Positions 1 to 7,500 of a DNA stretch of 19,014 nt are shown piece after piece. The stretch comes from G001797105 sp964528155 (GTDB taxonomy: Bacteria; Chloroflexota; Anaerolineae; Anaerolineales; E44-bin32): the NCBI GenBank assembly GCA_964528155.1, contig CAZGRL010000070.1:1-19014 (forward strand). Reading direction: 5' to 3'. The notes beneath the pieces were generated by a model, which was not told the DNA's origin, did not search any database, and was given only the letters and a program-made list of their open reading frames with translations. The position numbers were made by a program, and so were the translations under genes. Every line of letters begins with the position of its first letter. The stretch's first letter is position 1.

Positions 1-4
1 CGGA

Positions 5-1105
5 CTACGGATACGGAGGCCCGCCAGACGTGTCCGGCGTTGCTGTGGTCACCGGGACAAATCCATCCCAACCCCTGAATTCGACCAGGTTCGTCCTCCC
101 CGGCAACAGATACAGTTGGGCCGAGTATGCATGGCCGGCGAAACTAACTGTCACCGTGTACGCACCCATCGGCAGGTCACTGATGACGAAATTCTCGCCG
201 TACACGTCGTCGGGATGGATCGTCTCTTTGGCGTAGGTCCACACTTCCCATCGCCGCCCATTGTCAATGGAAGTGATTACTACCTGTTCCTCGGGCAGCA
301 ATTGCCCCAGCGTTCCCGTAATACGACCTGCCAACACGCCCCACCCCTCCGGCGGGACCATCCACAGCTCCGGATTGCGTGTGTTGAAGTAGCGGTTCTC
401 GCCAATGCGGACTTCGAAGTGAAGATGAGGCCCGCTGGTATGGCCGGTGTCGCCGACGCTTCCCAGAACATCACCCGTCTCGACATGCTGACCCACCCAG
501 GCTGTGATGGAGGCCATGTGAGCGTATACGGTCCAGAGCGTCTGTCCTTCGTACCCGAAATCATGGCGAATGGCCACCGCCAGGCCGTATGGGTCATTCT
601 CATCAGCAACGCCGCGATAGAGTCCGTAGCCGGTCCAGACCACCTCTCCAGGTCCGGCCGCCAGCACAGGCGTGCCACGTGTCGCGTCCAGGTCCACCCC
701 CGTGTGGATCGTCTCCTGTCCGAAGAAAGTGCTCCCATAGCGGTATGTCGGATTGGGCCAATTCACCTCGCCCGAGGGGATCGGGCGCGCGAAGAAAAAG
801 TGATCATCGGGTGTCAGCGCCCACGGAACCGGATATGGTGGCGGTCGCCAGGCGATGGTCGGGCTCGGGATCGGCGTGGGAAAGGAGAAGCTGGCGGGAG
901 TCTCAGGCGGCCGCCGGGTGACGTATGGGGTCGGATCTGGCGGCTGCGTCTCTCCTGGATCGATGTCGGTATGTGTTGCGACGTAGACCGCTTTCAGGAC
1001 TCCTTCGCCGATGCCAGGCTTGTCGCTCGCGACATTGGCGCACCCGCCGGACACGAGAGCACATGCCAGGGCAGCACAGGCTCCGCGCAGGACCGATCGG
1101 CTCAT
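5..1105 (-). CDS. M23-family peptidase lipoprotein (LytM-type endopeptidase)
   Basis: Predicted zinc endopeptidase of the M23/LytM family, which cuts peptide crosslinks in peptidoglycan outside the membrane. Counting from the ATG at 1105 (366 aa), a hydrophobic N-terminus ends in a lipobox-like VSGGC with Cys22, suggesting a lipid-anchored protein. A Pro-rich linker covers about 50-95. The M23 core holds HTGVD (His134, Asp138), YAH (His196) and HLHFE (227-231), the expected zinc and catalytic set. Residues about 255-345 look like a beta-sandwich of the carboxypeptidase-regulatory type, followed by a short Thr/Pro tail. The frame is open up to 1183, but the ATG at 1105 overlaps the stop of the upstream gene as ATGA and sits directly before the signal sequence. 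No Shine-Dalgarno is visible there, so translation is probably coupled to the upstream gene. The TAG stop lies at 5-7, so the gene is complete. Confidence 0.88.
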   Translation of the reverse strand: MSRSVLRGACAALACALVSGGCANVASDKPGIGEGVLKAVYVATHTDIDPGETQPPDPTPYVTRRPPETPASFSFPTPIPSPTIAWRPPPYPVPWALTPDDHFFFARPIPSGEVNWPNPTYRYGSTFFGQETIHTGVDLDATRGTPVLAAGPGEVVWTGYGLYRGVADENDPYGLAVAIRHDFGYEGQTLWTVYAHMASITAWVGQHVETGDVLGSVGDTGHTSGPHLHFEVRIGENRYFNTRNPELWMVPPEGWGVLAGRITGTLGQLLPEEQVVITSIDNGRRWEVWTYAKETIHPDDVYGENFVISDLPMGAYTVTVSFAGHAYSAQLYLLPGRTNLVEFRGWDGFVPVTTATPDTSGGPPYP

Positions 1106-3027
1106 GGGCGGGTTGGGGTGACGGTCGGAGGGACCTGGGTCGGCGTTCGAGTCGCAGTCGGGGTCGTCCATCGCCACCACCATGGTGTCCAGGTCGGACG
1201 AGGCGTGATCGTCGGCGTCATGGTGGGAGTGCGGAAGATGGTCGGGGTAGCGATGGCCGCAGCCGGGTAGAGCTCGAGCATCGCCGATTCCCAGTCGAGG
1301 CCTTCCGTCATAGCGAATTCACTGAAGCGCGCACCAGGGTAGAACGTGCGCCAATTCGTCAACGCCGGAAGTCGCTCAAATCCGTAGTCGGCGGCAAGTG
1401 TCGTGAAGTCGACGAAGTAGCCTTGAGGGATCTCATCTGCCATCGCCCCTCCCCGGTCGTACGCCGCCGGGTCGCCCTCATTTCTACTGCCAAACGTCCA
1501 CGGTCGATCACGCATCGGTTCCCCGTAGTCGCCGCTCTGATCTTTCACTCGGACGAACACCCGCCAGTATGTCTCCGCTCCAAAATCCTCTCGCACAACC
1601 TCCACCCATCCTGCCTGGACAGCCGCCTCACTGAACGCGAACGCGCGGCCCGTGTACAGCCAATCGTTGTACGCAAAGCCCGGCGGGAGAGGATCGTTGA
1701 GTCCGACGAATGCATACTGGAGCTGCTCGAGGAAATCCCACCCGAGCTCACTGGCCACCCGCTCCCGCAGCGAGTTGAACGTCTCATCGACGCTATCGGA
1801 TAGCCGGGGGAACGGAGCTTCTACCCCGGGAAGCTCAATGAGCGAAAGACGCTCAGCGCTCGACCCGGCATTTCCCTGTTGCGGGTCGACCCGCTCGTCA
1901 AGGGCCGACAGCACATTGCTGTAGGACTGGACCTCTCCGGGCAACCCCGTGTCGACCCAGTCCAGGCTGAGAAGCGCCATGGGAACCGACAGCCCGATGG
2001 GGGCGTAATTCGTATCTCCCGAGGTGTAGCTCATGAGGTAGGAGCCGAGTGGTGTCTCCAGGACTGCGGCCAGCGTGCGCCCGTCTGGTGACCACGAAGC
2101 CTCTCGACCTTGCCCAAGCGGCTGCGGAGGCTGGTCAAGCTGTGCCAGATCCTGCACCAACAACATATCCACGCCGGAACCCTCTGCCGTGTAGGCCAGG
2201 CGTGTCCCGTCGGGTGAGAATACCGGCCAACCTTCGGCGATTTGGGGGGAGTGGGTCAGATTGGTGAAACGGTCATCGGTGCGGTCGAGGTCGGCGATGT
2301 AGACATCCCGGCTACCTTGCCGGTCCGAGATGAAGGCGATCCGTCGCCCGCCCGAGTCCCACGCGGGCATGATGTCTGCGGCAGGATCGTTGGTCAACTG
2401 CACGGGAGACTGATCACCATCGACCGGCAAGATCCAGATGTCGAAATCGCCGTCGTAATTTCCCTCGTAGGCCACCCAGTGCCCATCCGGCGACCACACT
2501 GGGCCGCCTTCAAAGCCTGCGGTCTGGGTCAATCGGCGTATGTCGCCTGTTTTCAGCGTGAGGAGGTACAGATCCCAATTCCCGTCGCGATGAGAAGAGA
2601 ACACTACCCGCTCACCTGGCGGATCCACGGCCGGGTCTCGATCATCCCAGTCGCCGCTAGTGAGCTGGATCGGGCGGGCGTCGCCAGGCACGTAGGCCCA
2701 GAGATGGCTGTGGCCCGCCGAGCGGGCGGCGAAGAACAGGGTCCCCGAGGAGGCCGTCCTTGTCGGTGCAGTGGTCGCGCTGGCAGTGGGCGGCGCGAGA
2801 GTGAGTGTGGCCGAAGGCGTGGAGCCGGCCAGGCTTGTGGCGAAGGCCACCAGCGTAGGATCGAACGTCGGGGCGGGCTCGGGCCGGCGACCGTCGCCGA
2901 GGCTGAGAAGGCCGAGACCGATCAGGATCACCACGACTATTCCCAGGACGAGCCTGAGCCCAGACGATCCGCGGCCGGAGGGCTTGACTTTTTCGGACGG
3001 TTCAGGCTTTACGGATCTGATGCCCAA
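1102..3027 (-). CDS. PD40/TolB-like beta-propeller membrane protein with Thr/Pro tail
   Basis: A 641-aa envelope protein, probably a membrane-anchored scaffold or wall-associated factor; its exact role is unknown. A short basic N-terminus precedes one membrane segment (about 23-43), then a Thr/Ala/Pro linker (50-95). At least four PD40/WD40-like blades follow at about 96-330, with repeats such as VWSPDGHWVAYEG, RRIAFISDRQGSRDVYIADL and FSPDGTRLAYTAEG, as in TolB and other secreted propellers. Residues about 390-590 form a second globular region that I cannot assign (contains LPPGFAYNDWLYTGRAFAF). The last ~45 residues are almost pure Thr/Pro with a WWWRW patch. The start codon is TTG at 3027, preceded by GGTAGG at a sensible distance and a TATAAT box about 40 nt upstream; no ATG lies before the membrane segment. 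The stop overlaps the start of the M23 peptidase gene, so the two form an operon. Confidence 0.85.
   Translation of the reverse strand: MGIRSVKPEPSEKVKPSGRGSSGLRLVLGIVVVILIGLGLLSLGDGRRPEPAPTFDPTLVAFATSLAGSTPSATLTLAPPTASATTAPTRTASSGTLFFAARSAGHSHLWAYVPGDARPIQLTSGDWDDRDPAVDPPGERVVFSSHRDGNWDLYLLTLKTGDIRRLTQTAGFEGGPVWSPDGHWVAYEGNYDGDFDIWILPVDGDQSPVQLTNDPAADIMPAWDSGGRRIAFISDRQGSRDVYIADLDRTDDRFTNLTHSPQIAEGWPVFSPDGTRLAYTAEGSGVDMLLVQDLAQLDQPPQPLGQGREASWSPDGRTLAAVLETPLGSYLMSYTSGDTNYAPIGLSVPMALLSLDWVDTGLPGEVQSYSNVLSALDERVDPQQGNAGSSAERLSLIELPGVEAPFPRLSDSVDETFNSLRERVASELGWDFLEQLQYAFVGLNDPLPPGFAYNDWLYTGRAFAFSEAAVQAGWVEVVREDFGAETYWRVFVRVKDQSGDYGEPMRDRPWTFGSRNEGDPAAYDRGGAMADEIPQGYFVDFTTLAADYGFERLPALTNWRTFYPGARFSEFAMTEGLDWESAMLELYPAAAIATPTIFRTPTMTPTITPRPTWTPWWWRWTTPTATRTPTQVPPTVTPTRP
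1105..1260 (-). repeat. Low-complexity Thr/Pro-coding tract
   Basis: The 3' end of the propeller gene encodes about 45 residues dominated by Thr-Pro pairs (for example TPTMTPTITPRPTWTP). On the plus strand this appears as recurring gtcggggt/gtgggggt-like units. Such tails are common on extracytoplasmic proteins of Chloroflexota and probably act as a flexible or glycosylated stalk near the wall. The tract also explains why no ribosome-binding site precedes the M23 start. Confidence 0.7.
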
Positions 3028-3058
3028 GGCAAACCTACCAGGATGGCGGGAAAGAAAG

Positions 3059-3071
3059 CCGGCCGATTATA
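3059..3071 (-). promoter_or_regulatory. Putative -10 box for the propeller/M23 operon
   Basis: The minus strand reads TATAAT at 3071-3066, placing a transcription start near 3059 and leaving a leader of about 30 nt before the TTG at 3027. No convincing -35 hexamer lies 16-18 bp upstream (GCGCGG at the 17-bp position). Only the perfect -10 hexamer and its position support the call. Confidence 0.4.
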
Positions 3072-3262
3072 CGTTCATCGGCAGTTTGCCGCGCCACGGA
3101 TGCAAGGTCGATGCCAGTCGGTCCGGTGGGTGGCTTGGGACAACCGGATGCCCGTCTTTGGGAGGATGAGGCGATCAGGCCGGAGACTGGAGATCCGCAG
3201 GAGGGGCTTGCCAGCCTGGCACGTCGCATGTCGGGGATAGACAGAGGGACTAGAAGATAGCA
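3072..3262. other. Intergenic, no gene seen
   Basis: Between the propeller-operon promoter and the hairpin at 3263 I find no open frame with a start, ribosome-binding site or codon pattern of a gene. Short open frames on both strands here give low-complexity Arg/Ser/Pro-rich products with no recognisable motif. Confidence 0.5.
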
Positions 3263-3300
3263 GCGCTGTCTGGCAGAGGCTGATCTCTGTCAGACAGCGC
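3263..3300 (-). terminator. Strong hairpin downstream of the ImmA-like gene
   Basis: Perfect 10-bp outer arms, GCGCTGTCTG (3263-3272) and CAGACAGCGC (3291-3300), enclose a G/T mismatch and a second 5-bp stem, CAGAG/CTCTG, around a 6-nt loop. The result is a stem of about 16 pairs starting 23 nt after the stop of the minus-strand gene at 3324. On the minus strand the stem is followed by TGCTATCTTCTAG, only moderately U-rich, so it may be a weak intrinsic terminator or an mRNA 3'-end stabiliser. Confidence 0.6.
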
Positions 3301-3323
3301 ATCTAGGCGAACTTTGCGGGCCG

Positions 3324-3830
3324 CTAGTTGACCGTGGCGGATGATTCTTCCCATCCGGCGACCGCCACCGCGGGCGGGACCTGGAAGGTGTCCGGCACGT
3401 CGTCAAGCTTGCCCTTGCGCTTCCGGAAGGCCGTCAGCAGGGCTTCCGGGATAAGCAGTTTCCGGGCGAAGTACTCAGCCGAGTCACGCAGGTCTGTCAT
3501 CAAGAAATCTGACAGCCCCATGGCACGTCCGTGCTTGCTCGTGATCAGCGCGCTGAGCATCTCCCGCGCCAGGGCGAAGCGCCGCTCGTCAGGAGGAAGG
3601 TCGATGCGCACGAAAACACTGCCGCGTTGGGTTGGCGGCCGGGCGAAGGTTGCGTCCCACAGGTTGGAATACATGTCGACGACGCCGAAATCGCTCTCGT
3701 ACAGGGCCGGCGGATGCTTCAAGATCTCTTCCACCGGGACCGGAGGCTCGGCCACGCCTGTGTATTCAACCAGGCCCAGCGCCAGGTTCGACAAGAACCA
3801 ACGGCGCTCTTCCGACGTAACTGGGATCAT
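3324..3830 (-). CDS. ImmA/IrrE-like protein lacking the HEXXH zinc motif
   Basis: 168 aa. The pattern follows the ImmA/IrrE (DUF955) metallopeptidase domain. RRFALAREML (83-92) aligns with the helix that normally reads RFTLAHELGH. DSAEYFARKLLIPEALL (116-132) matches the family's E-x-AN-x-FA-xx-LLMP motif. DTFQVPPAVAV (147-157) matches the terminal F-x-VS element. The zinc helix is altered: both histidines of HEXXH are replaced (Arg89 and Ser93) while Glu90 remains, so peptidase activity is unlikely. ImmA-type proteins usually cleave a repressor; this one more likely binds a partner without cutting it. Its ATG at 3830 overlaps the TGA of the 96-aa gene as ATGA, so the two are probably co-translated and may interact. 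Identity rests on pattern, not a search. Confidence 0.6.
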   Translation of the reverse strand: MIPVTSEERRWFLSNLALGLVEYTGVAEPPVPVEEILKHPPALYESDFGVVDMYSNLWDATFARPPTQRGSVFVRIDLPPDERRFALAREMLSALITSKHGRAMGLSDFLMTDLRDSAEYFARKLLIPEALLTAFRKRKGKLDDVPDTFQVPPAVAVAGWEESSATVN

Positions 3831-4117
3831 GCAACCCGCTCTTCACCCGACTTGCGCTGCTCGGGGAGCAGCCCCTCGGCAGGCGAAGGCAGCTCGACCC
3901 GCACGGTGACCTTCTCGGTCGCCTTGACGACCCGATAGGCCAGCACGGCGAACTCGGCCCAGGAGCTGGCCTTCAGCCCTGACAGGCGCTCCCTAAGTTC
4001 GGCCGAGAAGTCGAGGTCGGCCAGCACGTCGCCGATGTTCCCGGACCCAAACGACCGTACGACGGCCGGGTCAATGATCGAACGGGCTACCAACTGGTTG
4101 AGCGCTTGCATGGTCAT
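3827..4117 (-). CDS. Small protein resembling the NHLP-clan RiPP-leader fold
   Basis: 96 aa with a strong ribosome-binding site: CAGGAGGAACTACG lies directly before the ATG at 4117. Residues 4-62 follow the spacing of the nitrile-hydratase-like leader peptide clan (Os1348 and Franean1_4349-type proteins). The elements are a helix with LNQLVARSIIDPAVVRSF in place of the clan's helix-DxxFRxxF, then DLDFSAELRERL in place of the 'LT-x-E-E-x-x-AL' helix, then SSWAEFAVLA in place of 'aLERFA'. The C-terminal ~30 residues are charged and Pro/Glu-rich, with no Gly-Gly cleavage site and no Cys or Ser/Thr-rich core. It is therefore not an obvious RiPP precursor and may be a leader-fold adaptor. It is the first gene of a pair with the ImmA-like protein. 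Similarity was judged by eye and an unrelated helical protein is possible. Confidence 0.55.
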   Translation of the reverse strand: MTMQALNQLVARSIIDPAVVRSFGSGNIGDVLADLDFSAELRERLSGLKASSWAEFAVLAYRVVKATEKVTVRVELPSPAEGLLPEQRKSGEERVA

Positions 4118-4215
4118 CGTAGTTCCTCCTGAAGCTGTAATTTCGGACTTTCTCCTACATAAAGCGAAAGGCAGCCTGGCACATTCCGCCTCGCTGCCGG
4201 ACGCCCGAATATCGC

Positions 4216-4244
4216 TAGCTGAGTGAGCTAAGAACCCGTTCTTA
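4216..4244. promoter_or_regulatory. Two abutting dyads, candidate operator
   Basis: TAAGAAC-CC-GTTCTTA (4229-4244) is a 16-bp palindrome with perfect 7-bp arms. It shares two bases with a second dyad, TAGCT-GAGTG-AGCTA (4216-4230). Both lie about 100-125 bp upstream of the 96-aa gene on the minus strand. Their size suits HTH-repressor operators, and ImmA-like proteins usually partner with such repressors. No regulator gene of that kind is in the window. Confidence 0.45.
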
Positions 4245-4254
4245 CCTCTTACCT
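4241..4254. repeat. Tandem heptamer CTTACCT x2
   Basis: CTTACCT occurs twice head to tail (4241-4247 and 4248-4254), overlapping the edge of the 16-bp palindrome at 4229-4244 and the stop of the possible leader peptide. It could be an extra binding element for the same regulator, or chance. Confidence 0.4.
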
Positions 4255-4290
4255 AGTGCCCGGGTCCCTGTGCAGACGAGGACTGGACAT
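4249..4290 (-). CDS. Possible 13-codon leader peptide
   Basis: On the minus strand AAGGAGG, then five bases, then ATG at 4290 opens a 13-codon frame, MSSPRLHRDPGTR, ending in TAA at 4249. The ribosome-binding site is as good as any in the window. The stop falls right beside the tandem heptamers and the 16-bp palindrome, about 130 nt before the 96-aa gene. A leader-peptide role in controlling that gene is possible. There is no run of a single amino acid to suggest classical attenuation, although three of 13 residues are Arg. It could also be an accidental match to a ribosome-binding site. Confidence 0.3.
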   Translation of the reverse strand: MSSPRLHRDPGTR

Positions 4291-4532
4291 GGCAACCTCC
4301 TTGTACTTTCTGCTTTCCACTCTTGGTATACCTTACTCCAACCCACTCAACGGATTCTTTACGGTGAGGATTAGAAGGCCAACAAACACTCCCGGTCGTC
4401 GATTGACCCGTCCCAGCGGCTTTGGCCATTGCCAGGCTGGGCCCGCCTGGATCATCCCAGGAACCGAACACCGGACTCATTCGCCCCCCTTGGCCAGCAG
4501 ACCCCCGCTGACTCCGACAAGTCACTCCTTGA
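4291..4532. other. Intergenic spacer after the STAND/SARP gene
   Basis: No convincing gene. An inverted repeat CCAGGC (4432-4437)/GCCTGG (4445-4450) with a 7-nt loop lies about 85 nt downstream of the STAND gene stop and might be a weak terminator, but no U-run follows. On the minus strand, TTGAGT and TATACC upstream of 4290 are spaced by only about 14 bp, a poor promoter. Confidence 0.4.
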
Positions 4533-7500
4533 TCAACTGATCAGCCGGTCATAGATCTCCCGCATTTGCGGTGAGGGATCCAATCCCAGCTCATCAGCCA
4601 TTAACCTAACATAACGCTGGTAGTGAGCGACGATCTCGCTCCGCCGACCGAGTCGACCGAGGACTTCCATGAACTGTCGATTCAGGTCGTCCCGATACGG
4701 ATCGATTTCCAGCGCGCGCCGCAGCGTCCCCACCGCGCGTTGGGGCTGATCGCGCACGAGAGCTTCCTCCGCGTGGGTGGCAAGCAAATCCAGGTAGCGA
4801 AGCTCGAGCCCTCTCCGACGCTCGATCACCCAGTCAGAAGTGAACTCCGGGAGGAACGTTCCCGCGTAGGCGTTGATCGCCTCCGTGAGGGCGAAGAACC
4901 TTCTCGGGTCGCCCCGAGGAAGTCCATCTGCGATGTCGGCGGCACGCTCAAAACGGCCGACGTCGTACTCGACAGCGATCTCCGGGTTCACGCCATAAAC
5001 GGTCCCGTCCAATTGGACGACGTCCTTGCCCAGGGCCCTGCGCAGGGCATACACCGCCATATGCAGGTTTGCCGTCTGCCGTCCGGGTGGGTGGTGGGGC
5101 CAGAAATTCTCGACCAGAACGTCCCGGTCTATCTGCTGATGATCCGCAACGTAGAACATCACCTCGCGGGACAAGGGCTTCAAGTCCGTCACGGCGGAAC
5201 CGTTGCATCGGATGAGGGTCCCACCCATGCCGACGAAACTCAGTTGAACGCCGGGCCTGCGTTCGTCGGGGGCATCCCGGTACTGTCGCGCCATCGCACG
5301 CATCATCTCGATCCGCTGAAGCACAATCGCCAGTTCGGTCTCTCCAGTGTCCGATTGTCGCAAGAATTCACGGAACTCTTCGTCAAAAGACAGCTCTGCG
5401 GCGATGACCTGGAGGCTCCCATGAGCTGCCGCCCACTCAAAGCAACTCTTCATGCTCTCAGTTGAACCATCGACATTCCCTGCAGCGAGGCAGGCCCTGG
5501 CCAGCATGTACAGGGCGAGTGCCCTTTCGGACGCGTCGGGTATTCTCGTCTCGTCCGCCAGGATCGCCCGCAGTGACGTTTCAGCGTTCTTGGGCGAGCT
5601 CTTGAGTTCCAGGGCGGCGCGTTGGATGCGCAGAAGGACGCTGGGGCTGCTCCCTTCGTCGACTGCGACTGCCCTGCGTAGCCACTCGTATGCCAGATTG
5701 ATCCCACCCCGACGTCGATGCAGAATACTCGTTTGGAGACAGCCTTCGAGGATCAAGCCGGGGTGGTCGATCCGAGTTGCCAGTGTGAGACCCTGTCCGT
5801 AAAGTTCGGCGGCCTGGAGAGGCAGATCCAGGTCGGAGAACAAGTCGGCCTGGCCGAAGAGGGTATTCGCCTCGCGCGTCAGGCTGCCGGATTGGCGCGC
5901 TCGCTTCAGCGCCTCGCTGTAGAGCTCGAGCGCGTCTTCGAACTCGCCTCTGGTGTGGGCATCAATCGCCAAATTGTTGAACGACACCGCAAGCTGGATT
6001 GGCGCACCGATGTCCTTCAAGATCTCATGCGCTCTGAGACTTGCAGCATTGGCCTCGAGTGGCTTTCCCTGCGCCGACTTGATCACGGAGAGCGTTGACA
6101 ATGCATTGCTGAGTGCATGGTCATCTCCCGTGTTAATGAGTAACTTGACGGCCTCGTGCGCACAGGACTCGGCCTCGTCGAGATCTACCCTTCCCATGAT
6201 CATGGCCAGGGTCCTCAGGCGCAACGCGGACGACCGTTCGATCTTCCAGCCCCTGGATGGAAGGAGGGCTTCAATCTCATCGGCGGCCTTCAGAGCCTCC
6301 TCGACGTTACCGCGGTCGAGTGCGATGTGCCCTCGCTCCAGGAAAGCCTCACACAAAAATGAACGGTTATCCCCCTCACCTAGCATGGACAACGCTCGGT
6401 CAAGGCCTGATTCCTCTGCCTCGATGTCGCCCTGGTCTCCGTAACCCCTTGCCAGGTACAAGAACACGTAAGGGGCGGGCATTCCGAGGGAGTCTAGCCG
6501 CTTGGCCCAGCTTTCAAGCGTTTGGATACGCCCCGCTCGTCGCATTGCCATGGCGTGCCGATCGGCGAGGGCGGCTGCCTTGCTGGCTGCCCCGGCGTCG
6601 AGGTAGAGACCTACGGCATCCTCTACCGAACCAGCCGTCGCCAGGTGTCTTGCCGCGCGAAGCCTGAGCTTTCGCAGCCTCGCCTGATCAGCACTACCGA
6701 GTGACTCGAGCAGGAATTGTCGGAATTGAGGATGGAACTCATACGTCTTGGGGCTCTCGTCCGTCGCCGCGACAAACAGACCTTCCTTCACGAGGCGAGC
6801 GAGAAACCGGATACTGTCCTTCCTCTGGAGGACAGTATCGCATGCAGCCCCTGTCATGACGGGCAGCACGGATGAATCCAACATAAATCGACGCAGGGGG
6901 TCCGGCTGTCGGTTGAGCACGACCGCGGCCAGATACTCGTAGACCATCGGCCGCGGGCTCTGGATCACCGAGCTAACCCCGCCGTCGTCCAGGCTACCGG
7001 AGAGCAAGATGCCCGTGATCCAGCCTCGCGTCTCTTCGACGAGGGTTTCCGCCTCCAGATTCCCCATCTCCATGTTGGATTGAAGGCGGGCCAGAGCCGC
7101 AACCTCGTCCGTCGTGAAGGTCAGATCGTGCGGGCCGAATCCACCCAGGTCTCCCTCGGCCATCAGCCGAGCCAATGAAACCTCAAGCACCTCCCTGCCT
7201 GCAGTCAGGAACGTCGCCTGGTCCGGAAGCCTGACCAGTAGACTGTCTATGAACGCGACAGCTGAACTGGACCGGTTGATGAAATGGACATCGTCGAGTA
7301 CGACAACAAAAGTCTCGCCGACATACGAATCAATCGCATCGATAAAGGAATTTGCGAGGCCTTCGGGTGGCGTCCCGACGAGTACATCCGGATCGAGGCG
7401 GCCTCTCAGGCGGCGAAAGCGCTTCTTGAGAGAGGCGGCCAGAACGGTTGCTAGCCGCATCACGTCCTTGTCGGCTTCCGTCAACCTGACCCAGCAGACT

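Noticed and set aside
116..1270. Long plus-strand open frame of 384 codons opposite the M23 and propeller genes
   Set aside because: It lies antisense to two genes with clear motifs; its product is Arg/His/Gly-rich low complexity with no domain, a typical shadow in GC-rich DNA.
4253..4525. Minus-strand frame of 90 codons in the spacer after the STAND gene
   Set aside because: No ribosome-binding site at its start and no domain; the composition is unlike a protein. The only good ribosome-binding site here belongs to the 13-codon frame in another phase.
5035..5048. GCCCTG-CG-CAGGGC palindrome inside the STAND gene
   Set aside because: Short and GC-rich, of a kind expected by chance in this composition.
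4623..5465. Plus-strand open frame of 280 codons opposite the STAND-SARP gene
   Set aside because: It covers the BTAD-coding region, where the minus frame has strong family motifs; the plus product has no recognisable domain.
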